A stretch of 39,505 bases of DNA from Ciborinia camelliae (GCA_025890175.1 JANPYM010000010.1:2207075-2246579); one strand, 5' to 3'. Positions 20,980 through 32,601 are shown, counted from the stretch's first letter. Notes: generated from the letters alone by a model not told the origin. Program-made: numbers and translations.

Positions 20980-22335
20980 ATGGATAGAACCACTATCCCA
21001 ACCCCCTTTGAGTAATTTGAAAGTCTCACATACAAGGAACGTACCGAACGTATGGTCGAATTTGGCCAACAATCAACAGGACATCCTTCAATGCTGTACG
21101 AGTAAATCAATGGCTGCGTATACGAATCAAAACTCCAGAAAGTCAATCTTGCCATTCTATGTATTTCACGTGATTCACAGTCTAAATGGCTCCAACGTCG
21201 AGCTACGCGTTTGATTGGGCTTTGGGGCACAGATGAGTAGGTTCTCCATGCTTTAACTTCGTTCCACTAAAGCTTCAGGTTAAATCGTTGAATCTTATAA
21301 AGTCTTCGAAAAGCTGGAAGTGACTCAAAATGAAGGAGGGTGTGATTAATCAGTACTTGGAACGGATTGATGAGAATGAAGAATCAGCTTTCTTTCGACG
21401 ACTGCTCCCTCTCTCTTCCTCACAGTATGTCTCTGAAAATCTGCCACGCCTGATTTCAAAGCTTTCGGTGAGAGGTTGGCTCAAGTGGGGGACTCGACAT
21501 TCTTTAATTACCTATACAAGCTCATTTGGAATATTGGATTGAGTCATCAGAGCCGGATGATTTCGTGTTCTTGAGTATCGTAAACTCAATCGTTTCGGAA
21601 TGGATAACTGAAAAGCCTCACTTGATTGAGCCTTGACACTGGTTACGTTAATGGTAAAGAAGGTTCCAATATCCCGCCTACCATTGCAGAAATCGATATC
21701 GGCCAGACTAGGTGGTTGCGTGCAATTAGCTGTTGAAAAAGGTCATGATTATTCGTGGGTATTGTCTTTCTATTGCGATATCGTAAGACGCCTTTCTCCC
21801 AAAAGCACTCTGGCTGTTTTTGAACAAGAAAAAATCATTACCGGGGCGTTTGAAAGGTTTCAAACTCTTACGCAGGAGTAGGTGGCGTCTAACTATATAT
21901 CCAGTAATACGAAATGTCTGGCGTTCTGAAACAGGCATTCTTCTCGTCACCATCGTTTCGAATCTACCAAATCTCTACCAAATACAAGAAGCGCGTCCCC
22001 ATATTACTCTTTCTGCGTTCGAAGCCAACGCCTCTGGTCTGATTCCATACATTAGTCTGCTTTCTTGGCCAGAAGGAATTGAGCTTCACAAGCCATTCCT
22101 TCATTCCCAAGATGCAGATATTCGCTCTCTTGTGTTGAAATATCACCTCAAAGCTGCACTGTACAATGAAACTAATATTTTAGATGCATCGGATCTTGTT
22201 ATCCACTACGGGAATTATCAAGATTGGGTTAGATTTGCAATACTCAAGACTCTGTCGAGAATACTTGATGGTAGATGGAAGGAAGAACACCTTATTCTGG
22301 GGAAGATCTTCTTGAAAGCCGCATGGAAGGCATAA
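20980..22335 (+). pseudogene. frameshifted, nonsense-riddled gene, possibly HEAT-repeat type
   Basis: From an ATG at 20980 one frame runs to about 21320 as plausible protein (FESLTYKERTERMVEFGQQ..., LAILCISRDSQSKWLQRRA) but has TAA at 21013 and 21103, TAG at 21238 and further TAA/TGA codons. The TAA/TAG codons mostly sit where CAA/CAG would read naturally. The message then shifts frame near 21330 (MKEGVINQYLERIDENEES...NLPRLISKLS), again near 21470 (LAQVGDSTFFNYLYKLIW), again near 21540 (ESSEPDDFVFLSIVNSIVSEW), and ends in an open 3' segment (about 21900-22335) closing with LKAAWKA. The regular Leu/Ala helices suggest a HEAT/ARM-like solenoid; this is inference and the family is not identified. 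Too many independent lesions for introns to explain; none of the shifts has good splice sites. Confidence 0.6.
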
Positions 22336-22694
22336 AATCAACAACTCGGTCCCGTAACGCATTATATGTGACCACACTTGGTCTTATCAACTACACAGAA
22401 CCAAAATTCCTCGTGCACCTAGCCACTTGATTCATTACCATATTGCACGAGAAGTCTATAGAGGCTTTACAATCACAAAAAAGTACTTCGTTTTATAGCA
22501 AGGCTCAAAACGGAAGAAACATATTAATTCCTCATCAAAACTTCAAGGGACAAAAACCTCCATTCGGATCCTTACAGTCTTCTCCAGGCCCTCTCCCACG
22601 AAGTTTTTCTCAAAACTGAAAAGCGGCCAGATTGACAAAACCCCCGCTTTCATACCGTCAAGCTCATTAAATATATTCTGAATTTGTGATATAA
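22336..22694. other. intergenic, 3' flank of TSR3
   Basis: Lies between the pseudogene and the TSR3 stop codon. I see no gene or notable structure. Confidence 0.5.
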
Positions 22695-23897
22695 CTACCA
22701 TTTTTTTGGTGCACCAACAACCGTCCGAGAAAAGGTGGCACTGGCAATCGTTGTAGACGCCGTTTTGGCTTTCTCTTTTGCGACTATACCAGTCCTATCG
22801 GTAACCGGTGTAGCATCAATAATATTGTCAAACTCGTCGTCTTCTCCATTATCAGAGTCCACTTCGACTTCAGAGTCTTCTTTCAAGGGTACTGGCCTTG
22901 CAATCTTTTCTGGGGCGGCTTTTTGGCTTGTGGTTTGTGGATTTGCAAAGGGTTTCGAGGCGAGAACTCGTCGACGGAGTTCTGCCATTTCTTCTTCGTC
23001 ATCCTCATCATCGGAGATAGCAAAAGGATCTTTATCTTCTTTCTCCTCCTCATCATCATCATCGTCAGCCAAGGGTTTCTTTTTTGGTTGCTCTTTACCG
23101 AGATAGATTCCGTCGACTTCATCGCCGCTTTCTTTACCCTCTTCATCCTCATCGTCATCTTCTTCATCCTCATCCTCCGAACTCTCGGGCAATCTATGAT
23201 TCGTGTTTCCACCCTTCCAAATATCGTCATCATCTGCGCCACCCTCTCTACTCTCTTTATATTCCCTCTCCAATTTATCCATCCAAGTCTCCTGGGCCTT
23301 CTTAACTTCTTCCTCGTCCTTGCATGCCGCATATCGCTTCAACAAACTTGAATTGATATCTAAAAATGATCTGCCATAATTGAAATTCTCTAGAATCTGC
23401 TCTGCCCAATCTTCAAACCCGCATATGTAGAATGCAGCCCCTAAAGCCTCTACACAATTCAGTCGCCAAGGTTTCCCATAGTTGACCGAGTTTGCCGCTA
23501 CCAGATATGGTAATAATCTCTCGCATTTACCCCCAATCTTTGCCCAAGGAACTTCTGATGTACGCGCCCATGAACATTCTACCACCGCCGCACCGTATTG
23601 CTGCATTATTTCGCGATCTGCTGGTGATATTGTAGCCTTCGCATTCGGAGATATTATGACACCTTGATGCTTTTGACCAATATGTAACTCTCGCATAAGA
23701 TTGAGTTTCATCAACTTCTTTCCAGAACATCGTTTCGGGTCGCAGTGGCCGAGATCCCAACATGCAGCTTTGAAGGCGGGGCGAGAGGAGCGGGGTTGTG
23801 ATTCATCATCGGAATCGTTACGTGGACCTCGCTGTCGTGGAGGATTACTATACTTTTTGCCTCGAGAGGAGAAGTTATCTTTCTTGTGTCGGACCAT
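22695..23897 (-). CDS. TSR3: 18S rRNA aminocarboxypropyltransferase Tsr3
   Basis: A 400-residue intronless protein. Tsr3 transfers the aminocarboxypropyl group of S-adenosylmethionine to the N1-methylpseudouridine of 18S rRNA (position 1191 in yeast), completing the acp modification late in cytoplasmic 40S maturation. The catalytic domain spans about residues 43-215: CWDLGHCDPKRCSGKKL, ISP...SPADREI, VVECSWAR, GKCERLLPYLVAANSVNYGKPWRLNCVEALGAA and FNYGRSFLDIN are hallmark blocks. The first 40 residues are basic and polar. The tail (about 218-400) is unusually long and very acidic (runs of D/E), then S/T-rich to PKKW; yeast Tsr3 also has an acidic tail, shorter than this. The frame extends 59 codons upstream without a stop, but the ATG at 23897 (MVRHKKDNF) starts the conserved protein. 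Divergent from GGA with 300 bp between starts. Confidence 0.95.
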   Translation of the reverse strand: MVRHKKDNFSSRGKKYSNPPRQRGPRNDSDDESQPRSSRPAFKAACWDLGHCDPKRCSGKKLMKLNLMRELHIGQKHQGVIISPNAKATISPADREIMQQYGAAVVECSWARTSEVPWAKIGGKCERLLPYLVAANSVNYGKPWRLNCVEALGAAFYICGFEDWAEQILENFNYGRSFLDINSSLLKRYAACKDEEEVKKAQETWMDKLEREYKESREGGADDDDIWKGGNTNHRLPESSEDEDEEDDDEDEEGKESGDEVDGIYLGKEQPKKKPLADDDDDEEEKEDKDPFAISDDEDDEEEMAELRRRVLASKPFANPQTTSQKAAPEKIARPVPLKEDSEVEVDSDNGEDDEFDNIIDATPVTDRTGIVAKEKAKTASTTIASATFSRTVVGAPKKW

Positions 23898-24197
23898 TGT
23901 GTGAATATTTAGAATATTTTGAATAGGTGGCGGTCGAAGTGAAGTGATATGAAGTGATGTATAAAAATCGAGGTGGGGGAGCCAAGAAATGTTCAGCCTT
24001 GCAAATAAGTTAAACCTTCCATATGGATGACTAAGCATACTCGCATCATCCCAAAGTCCAATCGTGTCCCCCACTGAGCGAGCTCATCCATAACTCTCTC
24101 TCTCTCGGCATCAGCTCAAATTCGAAGTTTCCTCCACCAACAATTTCTTTTCAACCACATATCATCCCGCTTGGTAATATAAAAAACACTCCTCCAA
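23898..24197. promoter_or_regulatory. shared bidirectional promoter of TSR3 and GGA
   Basis: Exactly 300 bp separates the two start codons, so both promoters must fit here. A CT-rich CTCTCTCTCTC run lies at about 24093-24103, as often seen near fungal transcription starts. I see no canonical TATA box that I would assign with confidence. Confidence 0.6.
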
Positions 24198-26365
24198 ATG
24201 GAGGCAGCTTCCGCAAGAATGGCGGCACGAGACCGTTTCTCCATGATGGGAGATCCAGGACCCTCCCCTCTCCAACGATATATCCAGCAAGCCTGCTCCC
24301 CAGAGAATTACGAACCCAACCTTGCCATGAATCTAGAAATTTCTGACCTCATAAACTCGAAAAAGGGAAATGCGCCACGGGAAGCAGCTATTGCTATTGT
24401 CAATTATATCAATCATCGCAACCCAAATGTTTCATTATTGGCTCTTGTCCTATTGGACATTTGTGTGAAGAATTGCGGATATCCGTTCCACTTGCAGATC
24501 AGTACAAAAGAGTTCTTAAATGAATTGGTGAGGAGGTTTCCGGAACGACCACCGATCAGACCGAGTAAGGTTCAGATGAAGATCCTGGAAGCTCTCGAGG
24601 AATGGAGAGGGACAATATGTCAGACTTCGCGATACAAGGAGGATTTAGGTTTTATAAGGGATATGCATAGACTATTGAGTTATAAGGGATATGTATTCCC
24701 GGAGGTTAGGGTGGAGGATGCGGCGGTTCTCAATCCCAGCGATGTAAGTTTGGTACTGGATATAGGGTATTACTGGGACGGCAGACTGATGATATCATAG
24801 AATCTAAAATCCGCCGAGGAAATGGAAGAAGAGGAAAAAGCCGCACAGTCTGCGAAGTTACAAGAATTAATTCGTCGTGGTGGGCCCGAGGACTTGCAGG
24901 AAGCGAACAGGTTGATGAAGATTATGGCAGGATACGATACGAGATCAAAAACGGATTATCGAGCAAAAGCGGCAGAAGAAGTTGGCAAAGTTCAACAGAA
25001 AGCAAGGTTACTGGAAGAACGACTGGAAGATTTCAAGCCTGGAGATATTATGACAGAGGGCGATGTCTACGAAGAACTCGCCTCAGCTCTTCAGAGTGCG
25101 CATCCCAAGATACAGAAAATGTGTGAAGAGGAATCGGACGATCACGAAGCAGTCGCGAAACTATTGGAGATCAATGATAGTATACATCGTACTGTTGAGC
25201 GGTATAAGCTGATGAAGAGGGGCGACGTGGATGCAGCTTTAAAGATTGCCAAGGGCACCCTTGGTACAAGTACAGGGGTCAGCAAGAATTCCGCAAACGA
25301 ACTCTCCTTAATTGATTTTGATGGTGAGCCGGAGACTAATGGAAGCTTGTCTACGAATAATGCTCCGGTTAGCACCTCTCAACCAGGTGGTTTAGAAGAT
25401 GATCTATTGGGATTGTCTATGGGAGATACTTCATATGGCGAAGGTGGTGGCATCTCTCTTGGGTTTGGAAACAATGCCAGTAAGTTGCTCTTGCGTGCTT
25501 CGAATTTACCATCTTAATAAGCTCTAGATATTCCCGGCCCTGCATTGATATCTTCAACGACTGAAAAAAGCACTGCCAGAGGACCCACACCAACCATATC
25601 CCCAGTACCTTCAAATGTATCCGTGAAGCCTGATTACTCCGCGTTTTCTGCATTTGGGTCTTCACAGCCTCCATCGAAACCCACAACTCCACAACCAACT
25701 CTCTTTCAGCAGCAGCAACAACAGCAACAACAGAAACAACAAGCTGCAGCTGCAAGATCTTCTCCCTCGAATATTGATCCATTCGCGGCTCTGACATCCC
25801 CATCATCTACCCCTCAACAATCAGGTTCCATGTTCGATTTTGCCAATCCCAAACCTTTAGTTTCACATACATCAAACGCTTTAGCAGGTGCACCTGCAGC
25901 AGATGATGATGAATGGGCATTTTCGTCTGCCTTACCCGAGGGTCTTCCATCTACCAACGATTTAACCATTAGTAATACCAACCTTAAAATCTCTTTAAAT
26001 GCTACCCGTGAACCTAGTACACCCGACGTCATTACTTTATCTATTGCATTTTCTAATAATTCCAACGAACCAATATCCGACCTAACATTTCAAGCTGCAG
26101 TCACTAAAGTATATTTCTCTTTTCCGCTTTTGATTTGATTTACAGATTCTAATGAACTGAATAGGGTTATACACTTCGACTCCAACCTCAAAGTGGACGG
26201 AGGCTGAATCCCCGCCAAAATGCCGGCATCACCCAGAAGATATACCTACAAGGTGTTGAACATGGGAAAGGCGATCAGGTAAAGATGCGTTGGAAGTGTT
26301 CGTACCAAATCGGAGCCCAAAGCTCCAACGAGCAGGGTGAAATTTCGAGTTTGGGAATCTCTTGA
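24198..26365 (+). CDS. GGA2: GGA-type Arf-binding clathrin adaptor (VHS-GAT-GAE)
   Basis: Four exons, 24198-24743, 24801-25479, 25528-26108, 26165-26365, with 48-57-nt introns; all joins hold frame and give 668 residues. GGAs are monomeric trans-Golgi adaptors that bind Arf-GTP, ubiquitin and clathrin and sort cargo to endosomes. VHS is at about residues 20-160 (YIQQACSPENYEPNLAMNLE, NYINHRNPNVSLLALVLLD, FPERPPIRPSKVQ). GAT follows at about 200-320 (EEEKAAQSAKLQELIRRGG..., ARLLEERLEDFK). The hinge contains DDLLGLSMGD, resembling a clathrin-box region, a polyglutamine stretch near the middle of exon 3, and DDDEWAFSSA, similar to the acidic W-x-F motif that binds GAE domains. The GAE ear is about 550-668, ending GEISSLGIS. 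Yeast has paralogues GGA1 and GGA2; this would be the single co-orthologue, so the symbol is approximate. Confidence 0.93.
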
Positions 26366-27520
26366 CGAGGATGCTAGTTGGAATGCAAACTGGATTCAAA
26401 GATTTGAGACTGAAATAGGATGAGGAATTATAGGTTATGGGTGCCGATACGTATGTCTAGAAGTACAAAGGTTCGAAGGATTTAGTTCAGATAACAGCAC
26501 ATTACAATACATCGAGATATGGATATTTGGCTACGGCCGATATCAATTAAAATTTAGTTTAAATTCCTACAAATGTTTTGGTTACTCCTTCATTGTCTAA
26601 ATGTAAGTGAGTGATACATCTTGCCTTTTATCCTCCTTTTATTCAGTATAGCTTGTGAATTGTTGGTCCAAAGTTATAGATTGAAAAGTTGCTCTACGTA
26701 AACCTGTATATGAGAACATTGCATCCTACTTCCTCCATATCATTGGTCCTGTTCTACTGATATTTTGATGGATTTCTTTTGAAGTGTAATTCGGTCTCTC
26801 CTATCTCTCTCTCACAATCAATGTCTCCTCATTGTACCTCGCTTGTCAACAACAAAATGTCTTCCCAGTCTACCACCACAAACTAACGTCTCCCCTCCTT
26901 TATTTGTTCCTCTAGGAAGATACTTTCATGGTGAACACAGAGTGTGAATCAATGCTAGTCCTTCTATTCCCGCAAGTATCAATTTGACACTTTTCCACAC
27001 CACCTCAGTAGAGTGATTACTCTGCGCTAGAAACGAGATATGTCGTTCACGTCAGCACCAGGAAAAGACTTCCTTGCCCAGGGTGGTAGTTGGTGCTGGG
27101 CGGGAATTCCACAGCGGGAATTGAATTTCTTGATTCATTTGAGAGGCCTTGTGTTCAAACCTGATCCTTCATACTTCATACTTAACTCACATCTTCAACG
27201 GGGGAGCTGTTATTCCAGAAGTAATCTACATTGCAGATTCAAACAAGCACGTTGTTCTCATTGGGCACTACCATAATGGGTGTTTGAGCAGCTCACTTTT
27301 GGATGGAGGGGTTGTATCTTTTAATGGGATCTGATGCGTTGAGTATCGATAAACTTGTTTAAAAACATGGTTGCAGCTTTCGGAGAAGTCATCATGTTTG
27401 ATAATGTAAAAGACGACGTGAGAATCAAATAAGTGGCGTGAAATGCATGAATTGGCCATCTTGGTCCCGGAACCTGTAGAGATGTATGAAAGGTATGAAA
27501 GTCATGAAGGGGCTTCGTTT
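26366..27520. other. intergenic, no firm gene
   Basis: 3' flank of GGA. A 78-codon plus-strand frame at 27040-27276 and an overlapping one to 27334 (NGGAVIPEVIYIADSNKH...) might be pieces of a small spliced or decayed gene, but I cannot join them into a convincing product. Confidence 0.4.
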
Positions 27521-27718
27521 TTAGAAGATACTCCAATTGTCCCTCCAATGACCTCTTGTCCTGTAGTGATAAGTGTCGCGTGCAGAAGGTTTGGCGATGA
27601 AAAAGATAGCCAATAACCCGGCTAGGACGACTGTGAATGAAGTTGCTATTCCAAAGGCAACCATTCGAGTGGCGTTCGTGGGTACGCTCATCTCCGGTGA
27701 CTTGTCAAGGATATCCAT
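27521..27718 (-). CDS. tiny single-pass membrane protein
   Basis: A 65-residue ATG-initiated frame. Residues 1-18 are polar with a sequon at N15-A-T. One strong membrane helix spans about 19-42 (MVAFGIATSFTVVLAGLLAIFFIA), and the short tail is basic and aromatic (KPSARDTYHYRTRGHWRDN), giving Nout-Cin topology. No family is recognised. Its plan resembles the small membrane proteins at the left end of the window. The C-terminus could be longer if an intron lies near the stop. Confidence 0.42.
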   Translation of the reverse strand: MDILDKSPEMSVPTNATRMVAFGIATSFTVVLAGLLAIFFIAKPSARDTYHYRTRGHWRDNWSIF

Positions 27719-29720
27719 TTTTGGTGCAGGTGAAATGAGGTTTCGTATGGTTAATGTGTATTATTTATCTTTGCGTATGATAATTTTGCTCTTGTATTGT
27801 GCGATGATGAGGTGAAGAAGGAAGTACATTGAAATTGTGGACATATTATATCCATATACTTTAGTTATGGCGTGCAAAGCTAGATATCTAGTGTTGGTTA
27901 ACCGTTTTCCTAGTCGAAAGTTATGCTCTAATGAAGCGTAATAAAAACTAGTTAGATACTACGATGTGTATATGATTGAGCCGAGCGTGGGATAATTTCT
28001 CCCAGACGAGGAAATAGTTTCTTCACAAGAGAATAAACGCTGTGCTTAGTACGTGACTGATCACTTTATATCATTATGGTTCTAAGATAATTAAGAATTG
28101 AGAAATGAACGCAGCATTTTAAAACTATCGCCAAACACTTAACATGAAATACAATATAGACTATAGTATCAAAGATATTTACATAATTTGCGTAAGTATT
28201 GTCCGCATTATGTGTACGCGCCTAGTAAGTGATCCGTCATCTCTTTCAAAAATGTATATGAAGTGATATTACCTCTATTTCGTACATACGAATGCCCGTC
28301 TCAGGGCCTCAATACCTGGGTGTTCAATCCAATCTAGAAAAATGGAATCGTGTTCTTGGTCACTATTTCTCCAAGGGAGGATAAGAAAAGACTACAATAC
28401 CTAATACTTCATTTCCTCTTGATGAGGGCAGCACATATTTCAAGGACCGTCGATCATTATATCTTGTCAAACCAGTTTCCGTCCTCTGAGGAAGACCACA
28501 TCACCCAGTGCTCGAAACCCAAAGCCATGTAGTATTTATCTATCACCATCCACATGTATTTCATACGTGCTATAATCTTTCAATGGTTAGTACTCGTTGG
28601 ACGAACTGGAACATCGATGATGACCGCTATATATCTTTTTATTGGAGATTTTCGAACATCTTCCTCCAATTCAGCCAATCCTCTCACTTCCCGATCATGT
28701 TATATCACCCTATACAATCTCTTTCATAAACAAATAAGTATTGGTATACCAAAGAAGATTCCACACTCTATGTATGGATATAATTATGAGTGAGTGGGAA
28801 ATTTTCCCATATCCATCATGCAAAGGAAGACGCTTCTCTCTACTACTTCTATCATTCTAAGAAAGTTGAGACAAAGTGATATAACCGTCAATATGAGAAT
28901 TCATTTCCTGTTTCATGATTACGCACATTCATTCCCGGAAGACCATCCTGTGGCAACGGTCAAGGCTGAGGAATTGGTAGGTGAGGCATTAGTTCTAGCA
29001 AAGAGACGACCCAGATCTTGGATTGGATGAGATGCGAAAAGAATGGCAAAATTAGGAGTTGGAAAGAGAGTTGAGTGATAACGATTGACGAGGAGAAGAG
29101 GAGAAAAACGATGTATGGTTAGATTCCGATGGGAAAATATTGGGATTGGTGTGTGTGGTGGAGGGGGAATAGGAATGGAGGTGGAGTGCAGAGGAATGGG
29201 GGTGAAGTCTGGAGAGAATGGAGAGGTTGAAGGGATATATGGAGAGACGAGGGAATTGTGGGAGCGGACGAGGAAGTAAAATCGTTAGGGAGGTGGCTTG
29301 GGATGTTTGGGGTGCCGGGGAAGGGGAGAAGAAGTGGGAGTGGGAATGAGGCAGAGTGCTTGAATATCTATTCAGGTTTACTTCCAAGCCTGCTATTCAT
29401 ATATTTATCCCGTCCATCAATCAATGTAAGAGCTACACTACAAAGTTTTACTTGTATATTCTTTTAACATTCTCTAATTACATGCTCGTGGAATAATGAT
29501 GGAAAGATGTGACAGTACAGTATATCCTCCATATTCCAAAGAACCAATGTGGCACGCTCAAGATATTGATAATAAAACGCTGAACCAAAACAATTGGGAA
29601 TCCCAATCTAAACTCCTGGACTAGAATCAAACGCTATAAGTCCAAACCCAATTACAGTCCCTATTCGCGAATATCCTTTGAAATATTGAATTGCAGCACC
29701 AGCTGTTTCACCCCACCATT
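27719..29720. other. intergenic, possible decayed coding sequence near its right end
   Basis: Mostly AT-rich. At about 28800-29030 there is a 78-codon frame ending in HPVATVKAEELVGEALVLAKRRPRSW that reads like real protein, followed by purine-rich plus strand to about 29350 (GGAGGTGGAG-type). I could not identify a family or a consistent exon model; a pseudogene is possible. Confidence 0.35.
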
Positions 29721-30374
29721 TCAAGCCCAAAAGTCCGGAGAGTACGCTTGATTACGTATCTGACTCGTATTTGCCTGGTCTATTGTGGCACATCGCGATC
29801 TCCATTCTTCTCGTGTTTCGTGGGGAGATCGGATTAATGCATCAATGTAGTCGTAGTTGAGTTCTGTGGTCTTATTCGAGTATCTAAATAAGGCTTCATC
29901 GTCGTCGGTATCCTCATCGTCGTCGATATCCTCATCATCGTCGATATCCTCATCGTCGTCGATATCCTCATAGTCGTCGCTATCCTCATCCCCATCAACC
30001 TCCTCATTGGCAGCATAAACGGCATCAACCGCAGCAACCGCATCAACCACATCAAAAATATCGACGACATGTTCCTTCTTGGTACTACAACCGCCATATA
30101 AATGTCCAGGTCCAGGTGCAGGTGCATCTCTCCTCAAAGCAAGTAAACTATCCAACTCTCTATTATGTCTCATCTCCTGCCTGATATAATGAATGAATTT
30201 TGCGAAGTGATAGATAATTGCAACAGCAAATAGTATCATTATCCAGCATGGAATGATACTGATGAATCCAGTTACATGTTTGACTGGGGTGGGAGAGGGA
30301 GAGATAGAGTGACGTGCGCTGACTCCGATGAGAAGGGATGTGTTGTTATGGCCCGAAGGCAGTGGGATGAACAT
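29721..30374 (-). CDS. single-pass membrane protein with acidic Asp-repeat tail
   Basis: Unrecognised 217-residue protein without introns. The N-terminal ~35 residues contain overlapping sequons (NNTS at 10-13). A membrane helix at about 36-60 (GFISIIPCWIMILFAVAIIYHFA) is followed by basic residues (IRQEMRHNR), giving Nout-Cin topology. Residues ~85-125 are Ala/Val/Asp-rich. Residues ~126-160 are an almost pure acidic array with a six-residue EDIDDD period, encoded by an 18-bp tandem repeat. The last ~55 residues are more complex (YIDALIRSPHETREEWRSRCATIDQA) and end in DFWA. It shares layout, not visible sequence, with the small membrane proteins at the left end. The ATG at 30374 is the first in frame. 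Confidence 0.62.
   Translation of the reverse strand: MFIPLPSGHNNTSLLIGVSARHSISPSPTPVKHVTGFISIIPCWIMILFAVAIIYHFAKFIHYIRQEMRHNRELDSLLALRRDAPAPGPGHLYGGCSTKKEHVVDIFDVVDAVAAVDAVYAANEEVDGDEDSDDYEDIDDDEDIDDDEDIDDDEDTDDDEALFRYSNKTTELNYDYIDALIRSPHETREEWRSRCATIDQANTSQIRNQAYSPDFWA
29895..29990 (-). repeat. 18-bp tandem repeat encoding EDIDDD units
   Basis: About five copies of an 18-bp unit (plus-strand form ATCGTCGTCGATATCCTC) with single-base differences, all in frame with the acidic tail. Confidence 0.85.
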
Positions 30375-32132
30375 TTTCGAGGTGATGGTTTTCGGGGCAA
30401 AATCTATAGCGAAGGTGATCCTGTGCTGGTCTTTTATCGTGGTGATATTATGCTATGATATATGGCGATATTGTCGTAATATTTTACTATATGGTAACTT
30501 TGTGATATTGGATGAGTTGATTGTTTCTGGAATATGTAATGAGTTGTTTGAGAATGAAAGGAATAAGTTACAATTTATCATTTCAAAAGTTCAAAAACTA
30601 CTTCTATAAGGGCGCGGGAGAGAAAATGAGCTTCTCGCTTAGCCTCCCTTTAAAAATGACCTAGTGGTAGTTAGCTTCGCGCCAGCCAGAACTTGGGCAA
30701 GATTTCCGTCACTTGGTGGCAGCTACCTGTGGATATTTGAATTGTGTGTATGGGTTATTCTCAAACCTTCCAATAGACAGAGCTCAAATACTTGCCCAGT
30801 TCGATCTAGTTGAAGGTTACTAAATTACTAAATTTCTCGCTAAGACGAACTACATGAACCGTTTTTCTTTAGCCACCCCCAATACAACTTAGCGTCGGTA
30901 TTTGATGTCTACCTATGTCTATCTTGCCCTGCATTCGTCGAGTATTAGCGCATGTTCGAAATTTTTCAATATTGTATTGGAGATTGGATTGTTGAAGGGG
31001 ACATCTGTTAATCTTTATGTCAGCGATACCATTGGGACTCTACACTGGCACTGTGTGGAATCTTACATAATATGTGGATAAAAAAAGAATTGTGGAGTCT
31101 GCGATAAACCTATCAATCTCTTCTTCGGATCATTTACATTCGATGTTCTTTCACGACTGTTGTTTCATCATTTGATGCTCTGTATCTCTCTCACTTATGT
31201 ATTGGTAATTCAACTTGTTCTTTCTATATCGATAGGATATGGAATGCTGGATCATAAATGGGTGGAAGAAAGTCGGGAAACTTGGGACAAAGATATAATT
31301 TCAAGGTTTATTTCACCAACTCTATACATCTACGAGGGTTAAGATGCTGATTTGGTAAATCACTGTTCAACCTTGACTTAAAAACTTTCAGCACCACTCA
31401 TACTAAGAGAGACTACACAATTCATTTTTTGCACTGATACATTAGTCACTTCCCTAATCGCCACTAAATAAAGCTCATGTATGATTAATATGTTCAAGAA
31501 ATATGCATGAAAAGATAGGACTCAAATTGCACTTCTCCAAGCTGAACGACCCTTCGACGAGACATAAACTTTTTCCATCTTTGTCATATCTCAAAATTTG
31601 TGGCTACTATATTTTCATATTTTCCAACTCTTCAATTAATCATAAATCGCCATTAAGAAACTTGGCTTGAAGTCCCATCTTTACGTCTTCGATCTCTACA
31701 CTGGTCTCAGCCAACATGAGTATCGATAATCTATTACCTTAGGCCCGTATAGCGAGGCCAGTTAAATTTCACTTGGGCCAGATTTATTCTAGCATGTTTA
31801 CCTATCATCGTAACCTTACATTGAAGATATCACAAGCTTCCTATACCAAAATAGAGTTCTCAGTTCCCTCTTTGTGTTGCTAAAAACCTTCGAGACAATT
31901 GTTAAAATCAAATCAAACATCTAGCCCCAGCAACTTCTTCCCCAACCACTTAAATTATCTCGTCTTGGTACCAAGGCTTTTCGAACCCATTCAACTCCAA
32001 CAACAATTATGGAATACAGTATTAAAATATCAACCTTGTGACAAAAATGCCATTACAGTCTTTGTCATCCGTGCCTCGCCTAATACTTAGGGCCCGTTCG
32101 GATCGCTTTTTTAAACCGATGTTACGTACCCT
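30375..32132. other. intergenic, no supported gene
   Basis: AT-rich with only short interrupted frames. Just before the foldback element lies AGGGCCCGTTCGGATCGC (about 32089-32107), which resembles the end of some DNA transposons, but I found no matching inverted copy. Confidence 0.45.
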
Positions 32133-32601
32133 GATCACGTCGTGAGCTATGCCGTATCGGGCATAGTGGAATAGCATATAAGGGCAGCTGGGCTGCCACC
32201 ATGTTTATACTCCTTAGTCAAATCAATCTACTATAATTCTACCCCTGTACTTCCTTCCTACCGTATTAACTGGTCATCCCAGTCATATACGATTAATAAA
32301 AACTATAAATTTAGACCAAATTGATCGCTATAATATATATGCGCAACAATTAAAAAAATCGATTCGAACTAGTCCTTATAAACTGTAGTAATATGGTCTA
32401 CTCCGTTTGTCAATTCGGCCTATTAATTAATAGGATTATTAATCGTATATACCTGGGATGACCAGTAATACGATAAAAAGAAAGTATTAAGATAGAATTA
32501 TAATAGATTGATTTAACTAAGAAATATATATTTAGATGGCAGCCCAACTACCCTTATATACTACTCCCTTATACCCTATACGGTATAGCTTACCACGTGA
32601 T
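32133..32601. mobile_element. foldback (MITE-like) element, family A, with ~168-bp inverted arms
   Basis: The left arm (32133-~32300) is matched in reverse complement by the right arm (~32435-32601). Shared landmarks are the cacgt end, ATATAAGGG...GGGCTGCCA, AATCAATCTA.TATAATTCTA, CTGGTCATCCCAG and ATACGATTAAT. The loop is ~134 bp with no coding capacity. A third, single arm of the same sequence lies at 38337-38535 and shows that the family extends beyond the right end (to about 32636) through TGATCATGTGACCGGAAAC. A non-autonomous DNA transposon is the simplest reading; no transposase is in the window. Confidence 0.75.

Noticed and set aside
22883..23351. Ser-rich and Met/Arg-rich frames on both strands
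   Set aside because: Shadows of the acidic TSR3 tail codons.
23898..24074. 59-codon N-terminal extension of TSR3
   Set aside because: The extension is not conserved-looking, it overlaps the shared promoter, and the ATG at 23897 starts the recognised protein.
27040..27334. Small gene on the plus strand
   Set aside because: Two overlapping frames each look partly plausible, but no join with good splice sites gave a coherent protein.
32089..32107. GGGCCCGTTCGG as a transposon terminal repeat
   Set aside because: No reverse-complement partner was found in the window.
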